Part shown: positions 44,842-54,958 of the stretch, in pieces
Layout: each line of letters starts with the position of its first letter
Position numbering within the stretch: position 1 is the stretch's first letter
Origin: Pyrenophora tritici-repentis
Lineage: Eukaryota; Ascomycota; Dothideomycetes; Pleosporales; Pleosporaceae
DNA length: 64,000 nt
Direction: 5' to 3'
Assembly (NCBI RefSeq): GCF_003171515.1
Contig: NC_089397.1
Span: 124,001 to 188,000, forward strand
Translations under genes and position numbers: made by a program
The notes under the pieces: generated by a model
What the model saw: the letters and a program-made list of their open reading frames with translations, nothing else
Database searches by the model: none
Told to the model about the DNA's origin: nothing

Positions 44842-46261
44842 GTTTTTAAATTTACCAGAAATCTCGTCCGCTCAACGAATGTGTTGTCCCCTCGCGCTTC
44901 CAGGCAGACACACGCGACTTAAACATCACAAACACGCAGTCATGAGTTTTTGCCAAGGCTGCGGACCCACTCCGTATGGGTATAAAATCTGTCCGCCTGG
45001 CTATTTTCCTCATTACTAAAACTTGCATCGAAATCTTACCAAATACTGTTTCCTGGTGGAACATGTGTGTTGTTCCTGGACTCCTGCCATTTCCCGACTT
45101 CTATTTCTTAAAATAAAAATATCATCATACCAATCTATGGGGTTTCCTCTCCTGTATGCTTTACGGGGGTTATAACTTCCGCGTCCTTCCCGGTGCAGCT
45201 TTTCTATAAAAAAAATGCGCTGCCGAGAAAATCATGGGACCTCTTCCTTCCAATTACTAGAAAATAATTTCGAAAGAGAATTTCCAGGAACTCATGTTGT
45301 AATCCTGGTTCCGGGAGTATATAAATCTGCTGCTTCCTCCACTTCCTTCCTCTCTTTTCCTCTACAAACATTCTGGTGTATTGAAAATCCTTCTAATAAT
45401 CATGGAGATTACGGTCTATGTGCTCGGACTTGCGGTTTCAAAAGTGACTAAAGCCAAAATCATGAGTTTGCGGATGTCGGGGACATCCTTGTTACGCGGT
45501 TATCCAGCCTTTTAAAAACACAGCTCCTAATCGTATGTTCCGGGGCGATGAGCACAGGCTTGTGGGGTTAAAATTCTTCCTTTCTTCCTTCCACTTCTTC
45601 TTCTTCTTTCTTTATCCACAACACGGTCTTGTTCTGTGGAAATTAAAATAAAAATGATCGTGGTAGGCAGCCATGTTTTGGCTTTTCTAGTCTCTAAATG
45701 GTCTGATAGACGCCTTATGAGTGCGCAAATGCTCAGCTCTTAAAATATCTATCCTTGAAACTTGTGGGGAGGCGGGTTGTGCGGAACTGAGGGGTGTAAA
45801 CCTGTGTGTTTTTGTACTTCTTTCTACTCAGTTCACGTAACTTTCCAGTGCGGCCAAATATTAAAAACAGGCTAAAGACAAGTAATGTTCTATGCTTTTC
45901 TTCCAAAAAAAACTACAGCGTCGCCCTTGATGACTTGTAAATATTAGGGGCACGCGGATGAAAAGTCTCTCGTAATTTTATATAGAGTATAAGGTGTAAA
46001 GCAGCCAGTGCCGGGCTAAGACTTCGACAAAATCATTTCTCTGTCCCCTACATTATTATCTGCTCATAATATCCTCTATTTGAAAATTCTTTTTCTGTAA
46101 AAACATGTGGCTGAAAAATCATGTTCATGAGCTGCTTTTCTAAAACCATACAATAAAGCTCAAGTGATTTTGCAAATCTGAGAATGCGAAAGTTGCCAGT
46201 CTGGCTGAAAAAATCTCATAAAACTTGGTATCTTGAGTGTATCCTTTTTATATAGGTACAG

Positions 46262-46448
46262 TGTTGGTAGGCCTTGTACGATCGTACGAGTGAATAACAA
46301 CGACGAGGTTCTTCTGGTGACTGGTATTGGTATTGATTCTCTACGAACAGAGGTGCTACGAAGGTATACCTAAGCTCAGCGCAAGTTGGGCCGAAGTCGG
46401 GCCGAAGTGTCAAGCAGCCGACGTCTCTACCGATACTCACGATCCGAC
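46262..46448 (-). repeat. Right arm of the ~188 bp inverted repeat
   Basis: Inverted partner of 44653-44841. About 1.4 kb of non-coding DNA lies between the arms. The arms could be long terminal inverted repeats of a non-autonomous element; no clear target-site duplication is seen outside them. Confidence 0.9.
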
Positions 46449-46543
46449 ATACAGTTAGTTATATGTAAGTGATATCAATGCTTAGCAGCAGGTTTTCACA
46501 ACGCAGTATTGTTGTAGTTAATAGCAATATAAAAAAGCAATTA

Positions 46544-48362
46544 ACATGGTTGGCAAGCGAGCGCCGCACCCCACCAACTTTCGCACCTCACTGATTTCAA
46601 CCTACAATGGCTCAACGCAACGCTACTCTATCGTTATTAAATGAAGCAGATATTCAACTTGCTATCTCCTCTATCAACTCTTATTAAGTGCAGAGTAATC
46701 GCAGTGCTGCTGCTATCTACAACGTATCCGAACGATCAATCCGCCGCCGACGCGCTGGTATACCTGCCCGATGCGATTGCCAGCCTAACTCAAGGAAGCT
46801 TACCCAGAGAGAAGAGGAGGTGATTATTAGCTATATACTTCACCTCGATCAGCGCGGGTTTGCGCCTACCTACGCAGCTGCACGTGATATAGCTGATAAG
46901 CTGCTAGCTGCACGCGGCGCTAGCTAGGTTAGGTAGAAGTGGCTAGCCAACTTTGTTAAGCGTACAGACAGTCTTCGGACGTGTTTTAACTAAGCTTACG
47001 ATAGACAGAGAGCTATGTGTGAGGATGCGACATTAATAAAGAGGTGGTTTAAGCTTGTAGAAGAGATAAAGGCTGAGCAAGGTATCTGCGATAAGGACGT
47101 CTACAACTTTAATAAAGCTGGCTTTATAATAGGTAAGATTACAACGCAGCTAGTTATAACAGGAGCAGAGAGAAGAGGCAGGCCAAAGAGTATTTAGCTA
47201 GGCAATCGCGAGTAGGTAACGCTGATCGCTGCTATTAGCGCTGCTGGCTAGTTAGTGCTACTATTCCTTATCTTCGCTGGCTAGTACCACCTATTAGCGT
47301 GGTATAAGGAGGATATCCTACGCGACTAGGCGATCGCAGTCAGCGACAATGGCTGGACAAATAATAAGCTTAGAGTTAAGTAGCTAAAGCACTTCAACGC
47401 TCACATGCAGGCTCGTACTGTAGGCGCGCGTCGCCTGCTTATTATTAATAGCCACAAGAGCCACTAATCTCTAGAGTTTTAGGAACTCTGTAAGGAGAAT
47501 AATATCTATACGCTCTGTATGCCTCCTTACTTATCTTACCTACTCTAGCTACTTAATGTTGGCTGCTTCTCGCCATTAAAGCGCGCGTACAGCCGTGAGG
47601 TGGAGAGCCTTATGCGCAACTACATCAACCACATCACTAAGCTAGAGTTTCTGCTAGCATTTAAGATAGCATTTAATAGAGCATTCACACTAGCCAACAT
47701 CTGCTTAGCCTTCCGCGGCGCAGGCCTTGTTCCTCTACAACCAGAGGCTGTTCTATCAAAGGTAGATGTACAGCTGCGTACACCTACTCCTCCAGCAGCA
47801 GCTCTGCCAGAGGCTCCCTAGGTAGCTTAAACGCCGAGCAACGTGCGTGAGCTTAAGGCTCAGTCAAGCCTAATACGTGAGCGCGTGCGCCAGCACAAGA
47901 GCTCATCACCAGCTTCGATTATTAAGGCAATTAACTAGCTAAAGAAGGGCGCTAAGGTGATGATGTTCTCTGCTAAGGTGATGCGCGATTAGATCTCTGG
48001 TCTTGAGAAGGCTAACAGCGCAGCCTCAGCGCGTAGGCGGCGCTCTAAAAGGCGTATACAGAAGCATGGAGTACTCACAAAGGGAGCTAGGGAGGATATA
48101 CTGGCTCAAAATGAGGCTGACCAGCAGATTGCTCATGAAGAGCGTCAAGGAGGAGCGCGATCAGGCGTCAGCCAGCGGGCTCAAAGGCGCTGCACCAGGT
48201 GCAAGGAGACCGGGCACAACTCGCGCACATGCAACGCTGATACTATTAATATAGAGTAGTCTACTATATTAATATCTAGCAATAATATTATCGCGTTGTT
48301 GAGATATATCGCTTTGAAGTTACAAAAGTTGGTGGGGTGCGGCGCTCGCTTGCCAACCATGT
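46544..48362 (+). mobile_element. Fot1/pogo (Tc1-mariner superfamily) transposon, RIP-mutated
   Basis: A 1819 bp element with perfect 38 bp terminal inverted repeats (46544-46581 and 48325-48362; first bases acatggttggcaagcgagcg), flanked by a TA on each side as expected for this superfamily. The interior carries one long transposase frame that is full of stop codons (see the pseudogene). Perfect terminal repeats with a ruined gene fit inactivation by mutation rather than by rearrangement. Confidence 0.93.
46607..48260 (+). pseudogene. Pogo/Fot1 transposase, about 17 nonsense mutations, no frameshift
   Basis: A single frame of about 551 codons runs from ATG 46607 to the TAG at 48258. It contains about 17 internal stops, nearly all TAG or TAA where Gln or Trp would be expected (CAG, CAA or TGG before C-to-T or G-to-A change). 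Recognisable parts in order: N-terminal helix-turn-helix (SAAAIYNVSERSIRRR), CENP-B type DNA-binding domain (KLTQREEEVIISYILHLDQRGF), DDE core remnants (KAGFIIGK, SDNGWTNN, LLIINSHKSH, where the catalytic Asp is now Asn), and a C-terminal CCHC zinc knuckle (CTRCKETGHNSRTC). The mutation pattern is that of repeat-induced point mutation. The protein cannot be made. Confidence 0.92.
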
Positions 48363-49827
48363 TAAGACGTTATCCTAACACCTTATACTTAGTAAGTGAC
48401 AGTTTTCACTTAGTAAATGTGCGTGGGCAGGGCAGCCTCTAGCACACAATGAACTTTTCCGAACTTGGTTTCGTAACGTTGACGTATCCTTTTTATAGTT
48501 CAAAGATTCTAATTCCAACCATGCGAGCACTTGATTTTCGTCTTTTAGGTCGCACTCGGCGACGAGGCAGCGTCCATTACAAGCTAAAGAGCTGATTTTA
48601 GATATTTTTATAACGCAGTCTTGTGGTAATAGAGAAGGGATAGGAAGTACGGTGTCAGATAATAGCACTGTTGAAGATGAGAGCGTACAGACGCTGGGTT
48701 AGACTAGCGCGACCCGGCATCTGTGAGAGCCAATCGGATCACAGGAAGGCTTGGCACCCCTTAGGTGTGCCCACAACCGTAGACAGAACCAAATGAGGAT
48801 CAATCATCAATATTATCACGATCATTACCCATTTCATCAGTATTCCAGATAAGAGTGAATATCTGACATACGGTCTCGTGTCTCTTCTATATTGACCATA
48901 GTGCTACTATTCCGGATTTATCTTAGTGCCGTTTTATAGATATAAAACCTTGTCGTGTCCTGATTCTCTCTCCCTTTCTCTATGACTACCTCTCTGACTA
49001 AAACATGAATTCACGGCGATTACAACTTATGCTCTGCGTTCTTTCAAGAAAAGACACGATCCGACAATGAGTGTGTGTTTTCTGAGCTATGTGTCTTAGG
49101 TCCTAGGACTTAGATAAAAGTTCCGAGTTGTGAAAATCTGCTATTACTAAGCATTGATATCACTCACTTGATATTTATATTCATAAAAGTTCCAAACATA
49201 ACCTCCCGATGCAGATAGCTCTGTTATAGTAGGGTGTAGTTGTTACATCTTTGCAAAAATCCTATCACGAGAAGGTCATGAGTGTGTCGGAGTGTAGAGG
49301 CTCCGCATAGTTGGAAAAGATAAGTTAAAGCATATGTAAAAGATGTCGGTAGAAACGTCTCTCTTCTTTTGTTATGCAAAGCAGGGAACTCGGAGGAATA
49401 TAAAGAGAGAACAGTTTGTTGTCCACCCTCTATATCCTTGATATTTGAATGAAACTCCGTGGCTTACTGTCCTCCGCCTGCAGGCGGGGGAGGGACAAGC
49501 GTACGTTTCAGCATCTAGCAAAACTCCCTTCTCAAATAGCGTAGCGATACTTGTTCAAATAAGGATAATATTTGGACAGGCGCAGGAGGTGCAAGCAAAG
49601 CAAACTTTGATTTGGAGTGTGCGCTGCGACCAGCTAAGCGGACGTACCGCAAAGGTATACTTGTATTATTGCGGAGAAAGTATCCTCGTTGTTGAACCCG
49701 CCCCCATCGATTGTCCATATAATCTACAATCGGCCGAGCTTAAAATCTCTGTTGAGAGAACTCCACACAACGATATGTAGATTACAGCACGCTAGAACCT
49801 CTAGATAGAAATTTAACCGTGTTTTGC
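48363..49827. other. AT-rich region without supported genes
   Basis: A 97-codon minus-strand frame at 48375-48668 starts just beyond the transposon; it has several cysteines but no signal peptide or recognised domain. A near-palindromic cctccgcctgcaggcggggg lies near 49471. From about 49740 the sequence belongs to the left arm of a segmental duplication. Confidence 0.5.
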
Positions 49828-50117
49828 TCAATAATAACCACCGACATGCGGGTCAGGATCGCACTTCCATCCAGAAGGACACCCCTTTGGTTGATAAGTT
49901 AGTATTTTATATTACACTGTGCGACCAGCGCTCATTGTTATCGCACTTCGAGAGGCTACCTAGGTACTTACCGCACCGCATGGCTGTGATTATAATGTTA
50001 GTATTCAACTATCAAAAACGCGGCTTCGCTAGCACTTACCCCACCAGCTCTTTTTAGTTCCGCTGGTACAGCCATGGCAATACCTAGCAGTACAGCGAAA
50101 ATAACAAGAAGCTTCAT
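49828..50117 (-). CDS. Tiny secreted cysteine-rich peptide precursor (48 aa), copy A
   Basis: Three exons on the minus strand, all phase 0: 50117-50040 (26 codons), 49983-49972 (4 codons) and 49884-49828 (18 codons plus stop). Both introns have GTAAGT donors, a perfect tactaac branch site and good acceptors (cacag, caaag). Exon 1 encodes a signal peptide, MKLLVIFAVLLGIAMAVPAE, then a Lys-Arg pair typical of Kex2-like processing. The predicted mature peptide is about 25 residues with three cysteines in a PCGAGCPSGWKC arrangement and a DPDPH segment. A paralogue with the same exon pattern lies at 55746-56268. Size, secretion and the repeat-rich setting are like candidate effectors or signalling peptides, but no function is known. 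Preserved splice signals in both copies argue that the gene is real. Confidence 0.7.
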
Positions 50118-50659
50118 AGTGCAGTCGAAGAATGAATGTAGGATATTGGGTAAGTCGGGTATTGATTCTGGATGGGTGATGAGTATTGATTCTTGGTGAG
50201 TGATGTTGAATGGTTGCAACGAAGACAGCTGGGACGAAGGAAAGCCTTTATAAATACATCATACGAACTTAACTAATACGGCTTCACTATAGTTCCAGCC
50301 CTGGTCCTGGTGCCTTCTGTGAACCTTTGAACAGGGATAAAGGCCCTCAACATGGGTTCAATAGCCCTTGTTTTTCGCTAAGTAGGGGGTACTTAAGTAT
50401 GTTAAGTACACGGTATTATTAGAAAATGATTCACTGCAGAACAAGCGACATGTACATAAGCCAGGAAGACGGCCACTGTCACCTGATCGTGCCGGAGACT
50501 GACCGTTGCAGGTCAAAGATGCCATACGAAACTTTACACTATTGTCTTACGCAAGCCACCGCAAAAGCCCCCGATAAGAAAACAACCGTTAGTATCACCG
50601 CAAAAGCATCGCACCGGAACATTGAAACCATGCAGCCATTTTCTTCCACAGCAGGCGTG
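50118..50659. other. 5' flank of peptide gene A
   Basis: Promoter region of the minus-strand peptide gene, with a TATA-like tttataaatac near 50248. It belongs to the duplicated segment. The plus-strand frame 50426-50740 runs into the hAT remnant and is not considered a gene. Confidence 0.5.
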
Positions 50660-50667
50660 GTATGCGC

Positions 50668-51534
50668 CATACTTGTCAACAATCCGGCCGGCTGGATACC
50701 TATTTTGGGAGGCCTCCGGCTGGCTGGCTGGTTTGATTAGCTGCAGAGCGTCGGCCGGCTTGATATAGCCCTATTAGCCGGTTACCTAATTAGGATAGTT
50801 AGAGTCGTATTTCTTAGCCGACAGCCTATGTTGCTATACCGTATTTAGTGTCTAACTACTCCTTAGTAACAGCCTTCTTATCTACCTTATTAGCGAGGCT
50901 CTAGTAGGTCGCTAAGCTTACTAAAGACGCGTTCACACTTACAGCTTAAGGCTAAGATAGAGAGTACGTTAAGCGCAAGTTTACTAAGGTTAGGGTAGCG
51001 ATCGCGCAGCTCTACCTAGTGTTTTATAGGGTTTCTTACATACTTACTATCCTTTACAGCATATAGCTCGCAGCGCTTCCACTATTTAAAGTTATCTTCC
51101 TCGTTGCTGCCTACGCCGGCTAGATCGACGATACTATTAATCGCGTTATTAATATTAGTTTCTTTAGGCGAGATAACGCGTTAGAAGAGGCGCGACAATA
51201 GGCATAAGAACGACGGTAAGTAAGTAGTAATAAAACACTAAGAGATCTAAGTATATAGGTAGTAGATTAATAGAGTAGAAAGTATTGTGTATGTAGGAAG
51301 ACGCGTTAAGGTAGGTAATTACCTAAGCTACCTACAACTACAACACTAAAAAAGTATCGTAAGATAGCTTTTGCTGCAAAATTAATAGCCTTAACGCCTA
51401 CCTGTTTCTATATGTAAAAGTACCCGGCTGACCCGGCCAAATACGGCTTTTGCTACTCCTCCAGCCGGCTGGATACCTATATTAATAAGGATAGCCTTCA
51501 AGCCATCCGACCAGCCGTATTATTGACAAGTCTG
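50668..51534 (-). mobile_element. Decayed, internally deleted hAT element
   Basis: An 867 bp element flanked by perfect 8 bp target duplications (gtatgcgc at 50660-50667 and 51535-51542). Terminal inverted repeats begin CATACTTGTCAACAAT on the left and CAGACTTGTCAATAAT on the right, resembling the ends of the intact element at 51810. On the minus strand the interior encodes the C-terminal hAT dimerisation region (LRDRYPNLSKLALNVLSI, CKCERVFSKLSDLLEPR), broken by many TAG/TAA stops. It is AT-enriched and RIP-like. It lacks most of the transposase, so it is a deletion derivative that was moved in trans and later mutated. Confidence 0.88.
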
Positions 51535-51809
51535 GTATGCGCATTCTTAGCTACTGACCCCACGCTGTCTACTGACCTGAAGTAGAGAATGAGTACCTTT
51601 GTACAGTTACGCAGTATTCCAGATTGATACTCAGGTCTTTGCTGACGGGGAGGCGCGAGCTGCTGAACAATGGAGGGGTTCTAGGTACTCGGCTCGATTC
51701 ATTCCATGCTGTGACCGCCCTCCCCCACTTTAGCGGAACTCACCGTTCCTGGGTAGTATTACTACGACTGCATCTAGTCTAGCGGACGGATCTCAAATTC
51801 CCATGTGCA
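51535..51809. other. Spacer between the two hAT elements
   Basis: The 8 bp duplications of both neighbours lie at its ends. No gene or repeat is recognised inside. Confidence 0.6.
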
Positions 51810-54800
51810 CATACTTGTCAACGAGCGAGCCGGCTCGCTCAGCTCGCTCGGCTTGGACGTTTTGACCAAGCCGAATGAGCTGAGCGCGCAGTGCGCGCTT
51901 GCAAGCCGAGCGAGCTTAGGGATAGGCGCTCGCTCAGTCAGCTTGCTTAGCTTGGTTGGATGGGGCGGTTGGAAACTTGGGGCTGAAGGACTTGGTGGAG
52001 GGGCAATCTCACGATGATTTTTAGGTGTAGTGCGTAAGTTCGAAACCTAGTTATAACCTAAAATACACTCTTTTTTGCTATATTTCTAGCAAATAAGCTA
52101 CTAAATTTCCGGCTAACGGCCTGGCAACAATATTCTCCTTCTGCGACACTTCACTTACTACTTATCACCCACCACACTCACCTATACTCCATCAACGCGT
52201 CTCTATTTGCAGCTATTATCTACCTCGCCGTTGCTATAATGCCAGCAAAAAGAACACGCGTTAATGCTCTAGAAATCGCGACAACTTCGAAGCGCCCTAG
52301 AGTCGCAGCGCGTCATCGCGGGACTGCCAGCCAACCTGTGCTAGTCGATACTCGGCCATTCTCACCATCTCCACCTCCTCCACCGCTGTCGCCGCGTCAA
52401 GCTCTCGTCGCCGCGCCACAAGCACCAAATTTTGAAGCGACCCTCCGAGAGTCGCGCGCCGAAGAGACAATCATCCCACCACCTGAGGGCAGCGAGCATG
52501 CCACTGTTGCAGCTTCAGGAGCAGCTAGCGAGGCTGTCGACGAGGGTTTCGTATGGGTAGAGGACAAATACGACGGCTTTAATTGGAGTCGCTACCCAAA
52601 GCACTGCAAGCCGCCCACATCACTTTCGAACCGAGCAAGCTGGGTATACAGCCATAGCTATCGCATCGCCTTGCGCAGCAACGTCGCAAAAGTCACGTGG
52701 ATCTGCCACTATTGCTATAAGCACAAGTTCACTACTGTTGGCCGTGGCATACATGACGTCTCGCAGTCTCCATCAGCGCCAGCACGTCATCTCGGAGAAG
52801 ACAAGAAAGGTCATGGCTTGAAGCCTCCAAGTAAGCGCACTACCGTCGCTCCTCGGAAAGAAACTCTCCTCGAACGCGCCCTTCAGAAGGGCTGCTCTCA
52901 GGCTGTTGCCAACGAGCTTACCAACTTCAATATACAAGAGTTTAGGCTTGCGGCCGTCACCTGGCTCGTCGAAAACAACCTCCCACTCTCACAATTCGAA
53001 TCATCGTCTTTTCGCAATATGATACAATTAGCTAGCGTAGAGGCAGAACGAGCCCTGTGGGCATCTCATAACAGCGTCTCACGATACGTTATACGCCTGT
53101 ACAACTACCTGTTACCAAAGGTTGTCGCAAGCCTTTCAGAATCAATGAGCAAAGTCCATATAAGCTTTGACGGATGGACGACAAAAGGTGGCAAGCGCGG
53201 TTACTTAGGTATCGTCGCCCACTACGTTGATAGCTCTGGCGAGCTCAGGGACTTGCCTATTGCGCTCCCACAACTGACAGGTGCCCACACCGGCGAGGCC
53301 ATGGCTGAGGTCGTGATGGCAATATTCAAGCAGTTCGAAATCACTGTGGGCAAGCTCGGTTACTTCGTCCTCGACAACGCACATAACAACAACACCACGA
53401 TCAACACTCTCGCCTTGCAGATGGGCTTCAGCGCTACCGAGCGTCGCCTTCGCTGCGGTCCTCATACGCTTAATCTCATTGGCCAGATGCTACTCTGGGG
53501 TGAGGAGAAAGAGTCCTACGACAACGAGGAGACTGAGCGCGTGAACGAAGCTGAGAACATGGCTACTTGGCGAGGCGATGGACCATTAGGAGTGCTTCTC
53601 GCGGTTATCAACTACATCAAAACACCACAACAGTACGCTCTTTTTGAGAAGTATCAGAAGCTCGCTATTAGGGACCAGCCTGTCAACGCGCCAACAGAAC
53701 AGCACAAAATCAAGGAGCCCGTCAAGCCAGTTGTTACTCGCTGGAACTCTTACGTTTCGTGTTTTGAGCGCGCTGTTGAGTTGCAATTAGCGGTTAATGG
53801 GTACGCCAACTACCATATTCAGAAGATTGAAACTGAAGACGCGTACGCCCGAAGTCGTAACAACAAGCTGCCTGCAGCGCCGGATTGGATGAGGTCTGAT
53901 GGGATCAATGCCCATGACTGGCAGGTGATTGCTGAGTATATTGATGTGCTCAGGCCACTGAAACAAGCTACAAAACGGCTTGAAGGCCGCGGCAAAAGCG
54001 GTGCTTTTGGAGCAATCGCTGAGGTTATTCCAGTATTTGAATACTTACTTGGAGTCTATGAGGACCGCTTGCAAAGCTATGAAGACGTCATTCACGATGA
54101 GCATACAGAGTCACCCGAAGACCACCTTGCTATCAACCTCCGCGCTGCCCTAGTTAAAGCCCGCGAGTACTACAACAAGCTCGACCTCTCGCCAGCTTAC
54201 TATGCTGCTACAATCCTTCATCCTCGCTACAAAAGCTACCTTGACGCAGCGTGGGCGGATAAGCCTGATTGGCTAGAGAGCAGCAACCGCAAGTTTCAAC
54301 ATTTGTGGGCGGAGTACAAAAGCTTACCGAAGCCGCGCTTACGCCCCAAAGTCAGGCACAATGATATAGACGACGCTATCAACAGCTTTATTGAGCCTGC
54401 AGGGCTTACGGAGAACGAGGAGGATGAATATGAGGCTTGGAAACGCAGCGAACCGATCGCTAGCGAGGGCGTCGACCCTATAAAATACTGGGTAGGACTC
54501 CGCGATCGCTACCCCAGCCTTAGCAAATTTGCTATCGACATGCTATCAATCCCAGGCTCAAGCTGTGAGTGTGAGCGCTTATTCAGCGAGCTGGGTGACC
54601 TCCTCGAGCCCCGTCGGCGCAGCATTTCTCCGCAACTTCTAGCAGCAATACAGTGCGATCGACGATGGATAAGAGCTGGATTTGGCAGTGGTGAGGTGCC
54701 TGTAAAGGAGGCTATCAGCGATGAGGAGATGGACGCGAAATACGGTGTACATAAGTGGGATATTAGCTGAGAAACTCAACACCAAGGTTTCTATATAACT

Positions 54801-54950
54801 TTCCTAATCGGGACTGAGCCCATCAAGCCGAGCGAGCTGACAGCCCTGTTTCAGCCAATCCGAGCGAGCCGAGCGAGCTGCTGGCCTCCGCTCAATTGGC
54901 TGAGCAAGCCAATTGGCTGAGCTCGCTCAGCTTGCTCATTGACATCTGTG
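51810..54950 (+). mobile_element. Intact hAT transposon with 8 bp target duplication
   Basis: A 3141 bp element flanked by perfect 8 bp duplications (catgtgca at 51802-51809 and 54951-54958). The 21 bp imperfect terminal inverted repeats start CATACTTGTCAACGAGC and CACAGATGTCAATGAGC (16 of 21 matching). Both ends carry clusters of gagcgagc/gctcgctc motifs (about 51825-51955 and 54828-54935), the subterminal repeats that hAT transposases bind. The transposase frame is complete and shows no RIP-type stops, in contrast to neighbouring elements, so insertion was probably recent. Confidence 0.94.
52239..54770 (+). CDS. hAT family transposase
   Basis: An uninterrupted 843-residue frame. After a basic, Pro-rich N-terminus, a BED-like zinc finger is formed by WICHYCYKHKF and a following His pair (near GIHDVSQSP...ARHL). 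The RNase-H-like catalytic core has the first Asp in HISFDGWTTKGGKRGYLG and the second in GYFVLDNAHNNNT, separated from the third acidic residue by an alpha-helical insertion domain. The C-terminal dimerisation region is canonical: KYWVGLRDRYPSLSKFAID, then SSCECERLFSELGDLLEPRR. The enzyme would excise and reinsert the element at 8 bp target sites. Length matches complete fungal hAT transposases. All catalytic motifs are present, so it may be active. Confidence 0.95.
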   Translation: MPAKRTRVNALEIATTSKRPRVAARHRGTASQPVLVDTRPFSPSPPPPPLSPRQALVAAPQAPNFEATLRESRAEETIIPPPEGSEHATVAASGAASEAVDEGFVWVEDKYDGFNWSRYPKHCKPPTSLSNRASWVYSHSYRIALRSNVAKVTWICHYCYKHKFTTVGRGIHDVSQSPSAPARHLGEDKKGHGLKPPSKRTTVAPRKETLLERALQKGCSQAVANELTNFNIQEFRLAAVTWLVENNLPLSQFESSSFRNMIQLASVEAERALWASHNSVSRYVIRLYNYLLPKVVASLSESMSKVHISFDGWTTKGGKRGYLGIVAHYVDSSGELRDLPIALPQLTGAHTGEAMAEVVMAIFKQFEITVGKLGYFVLDNAHNNNTTINTLALQMGFSATERRLRCGPHTLNLIGQMLLWGEEKESYDNEETERVNEAENMATWRGDGPLGVLLAVINYIKTPQQYALFEKYQKLAIRDQPVNAPTEQHKIKEPVKPVVTRWNSYVSCFERAVELQLAVNGYANYHIQKIETEDAYARSRNNKLPAAPDWMRSDGINAHDWQVIAEYIDVLRPLKQATKRLEGRGKSGAFGAIAEVIPVFEYLLGVYEDRLQSYEDVIHDEHTESPEDHLAINLRAALVKAREYYNKLDLSPAYYAATILHPRYKSYLDAAWADKPDWLESSNRKFQHLWAEYKSLPKPRLRPKVRHNDIDDAINSFIEPAGLTENEEDEYEAWKRSEPIASEGVDPIKYWVGLRDRYPSLSKFAIDMLSIPGSSCECERLFSELGDLLEPRRRSISPQLLAAIQCDRRWIRAGFGSGEVPVKEAISDEEMDAKYGVHKWDIS

Positions 54951-54958
54951 CATGTGCA

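Larger units (their letters stand above)
43998..46543. other. AT-rich, repeat-bearing region without intact genes
   Basis: Composition changes sharply here: many TTCCTTTCTTCC-type pyrimidine tracts alternate with A-rich tracts. It contains tandem motifs at 44439-44605 and a pair of ~188 bp inverted repeats (both listed). A short plus-strand frame (44943-45019) encodes a three-cysteine peptide-like segment, discussed as a finding. No complete gene is supported. Confidence 0.6.
49740..50660. repeat. Segmental duplication, arm 1
   Basis: Blocks matching arm 2 (about 55670-56860) occur in the same order and orientation. They include gagaactccacacaacgata near 49755, the peptide gene with its introns, ccgcaaaagcccc near 50561, and the attccacagc-like segment near 50640-50660. 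The blocks are diverged, and arm 2 carries a MITE. Confidence 0.75.

Noticed and set aside
48375..48668. 97-codon minus-strand frame next to the pogo element
   Set aside because: Several cysteines but no signal peptide, intron signals or paralogue; could be chance.
50426..50740. 104-codon plus-strand frame
   Set aside because: It crosses the border of the hAT remnant, so its end is created by the insertion.
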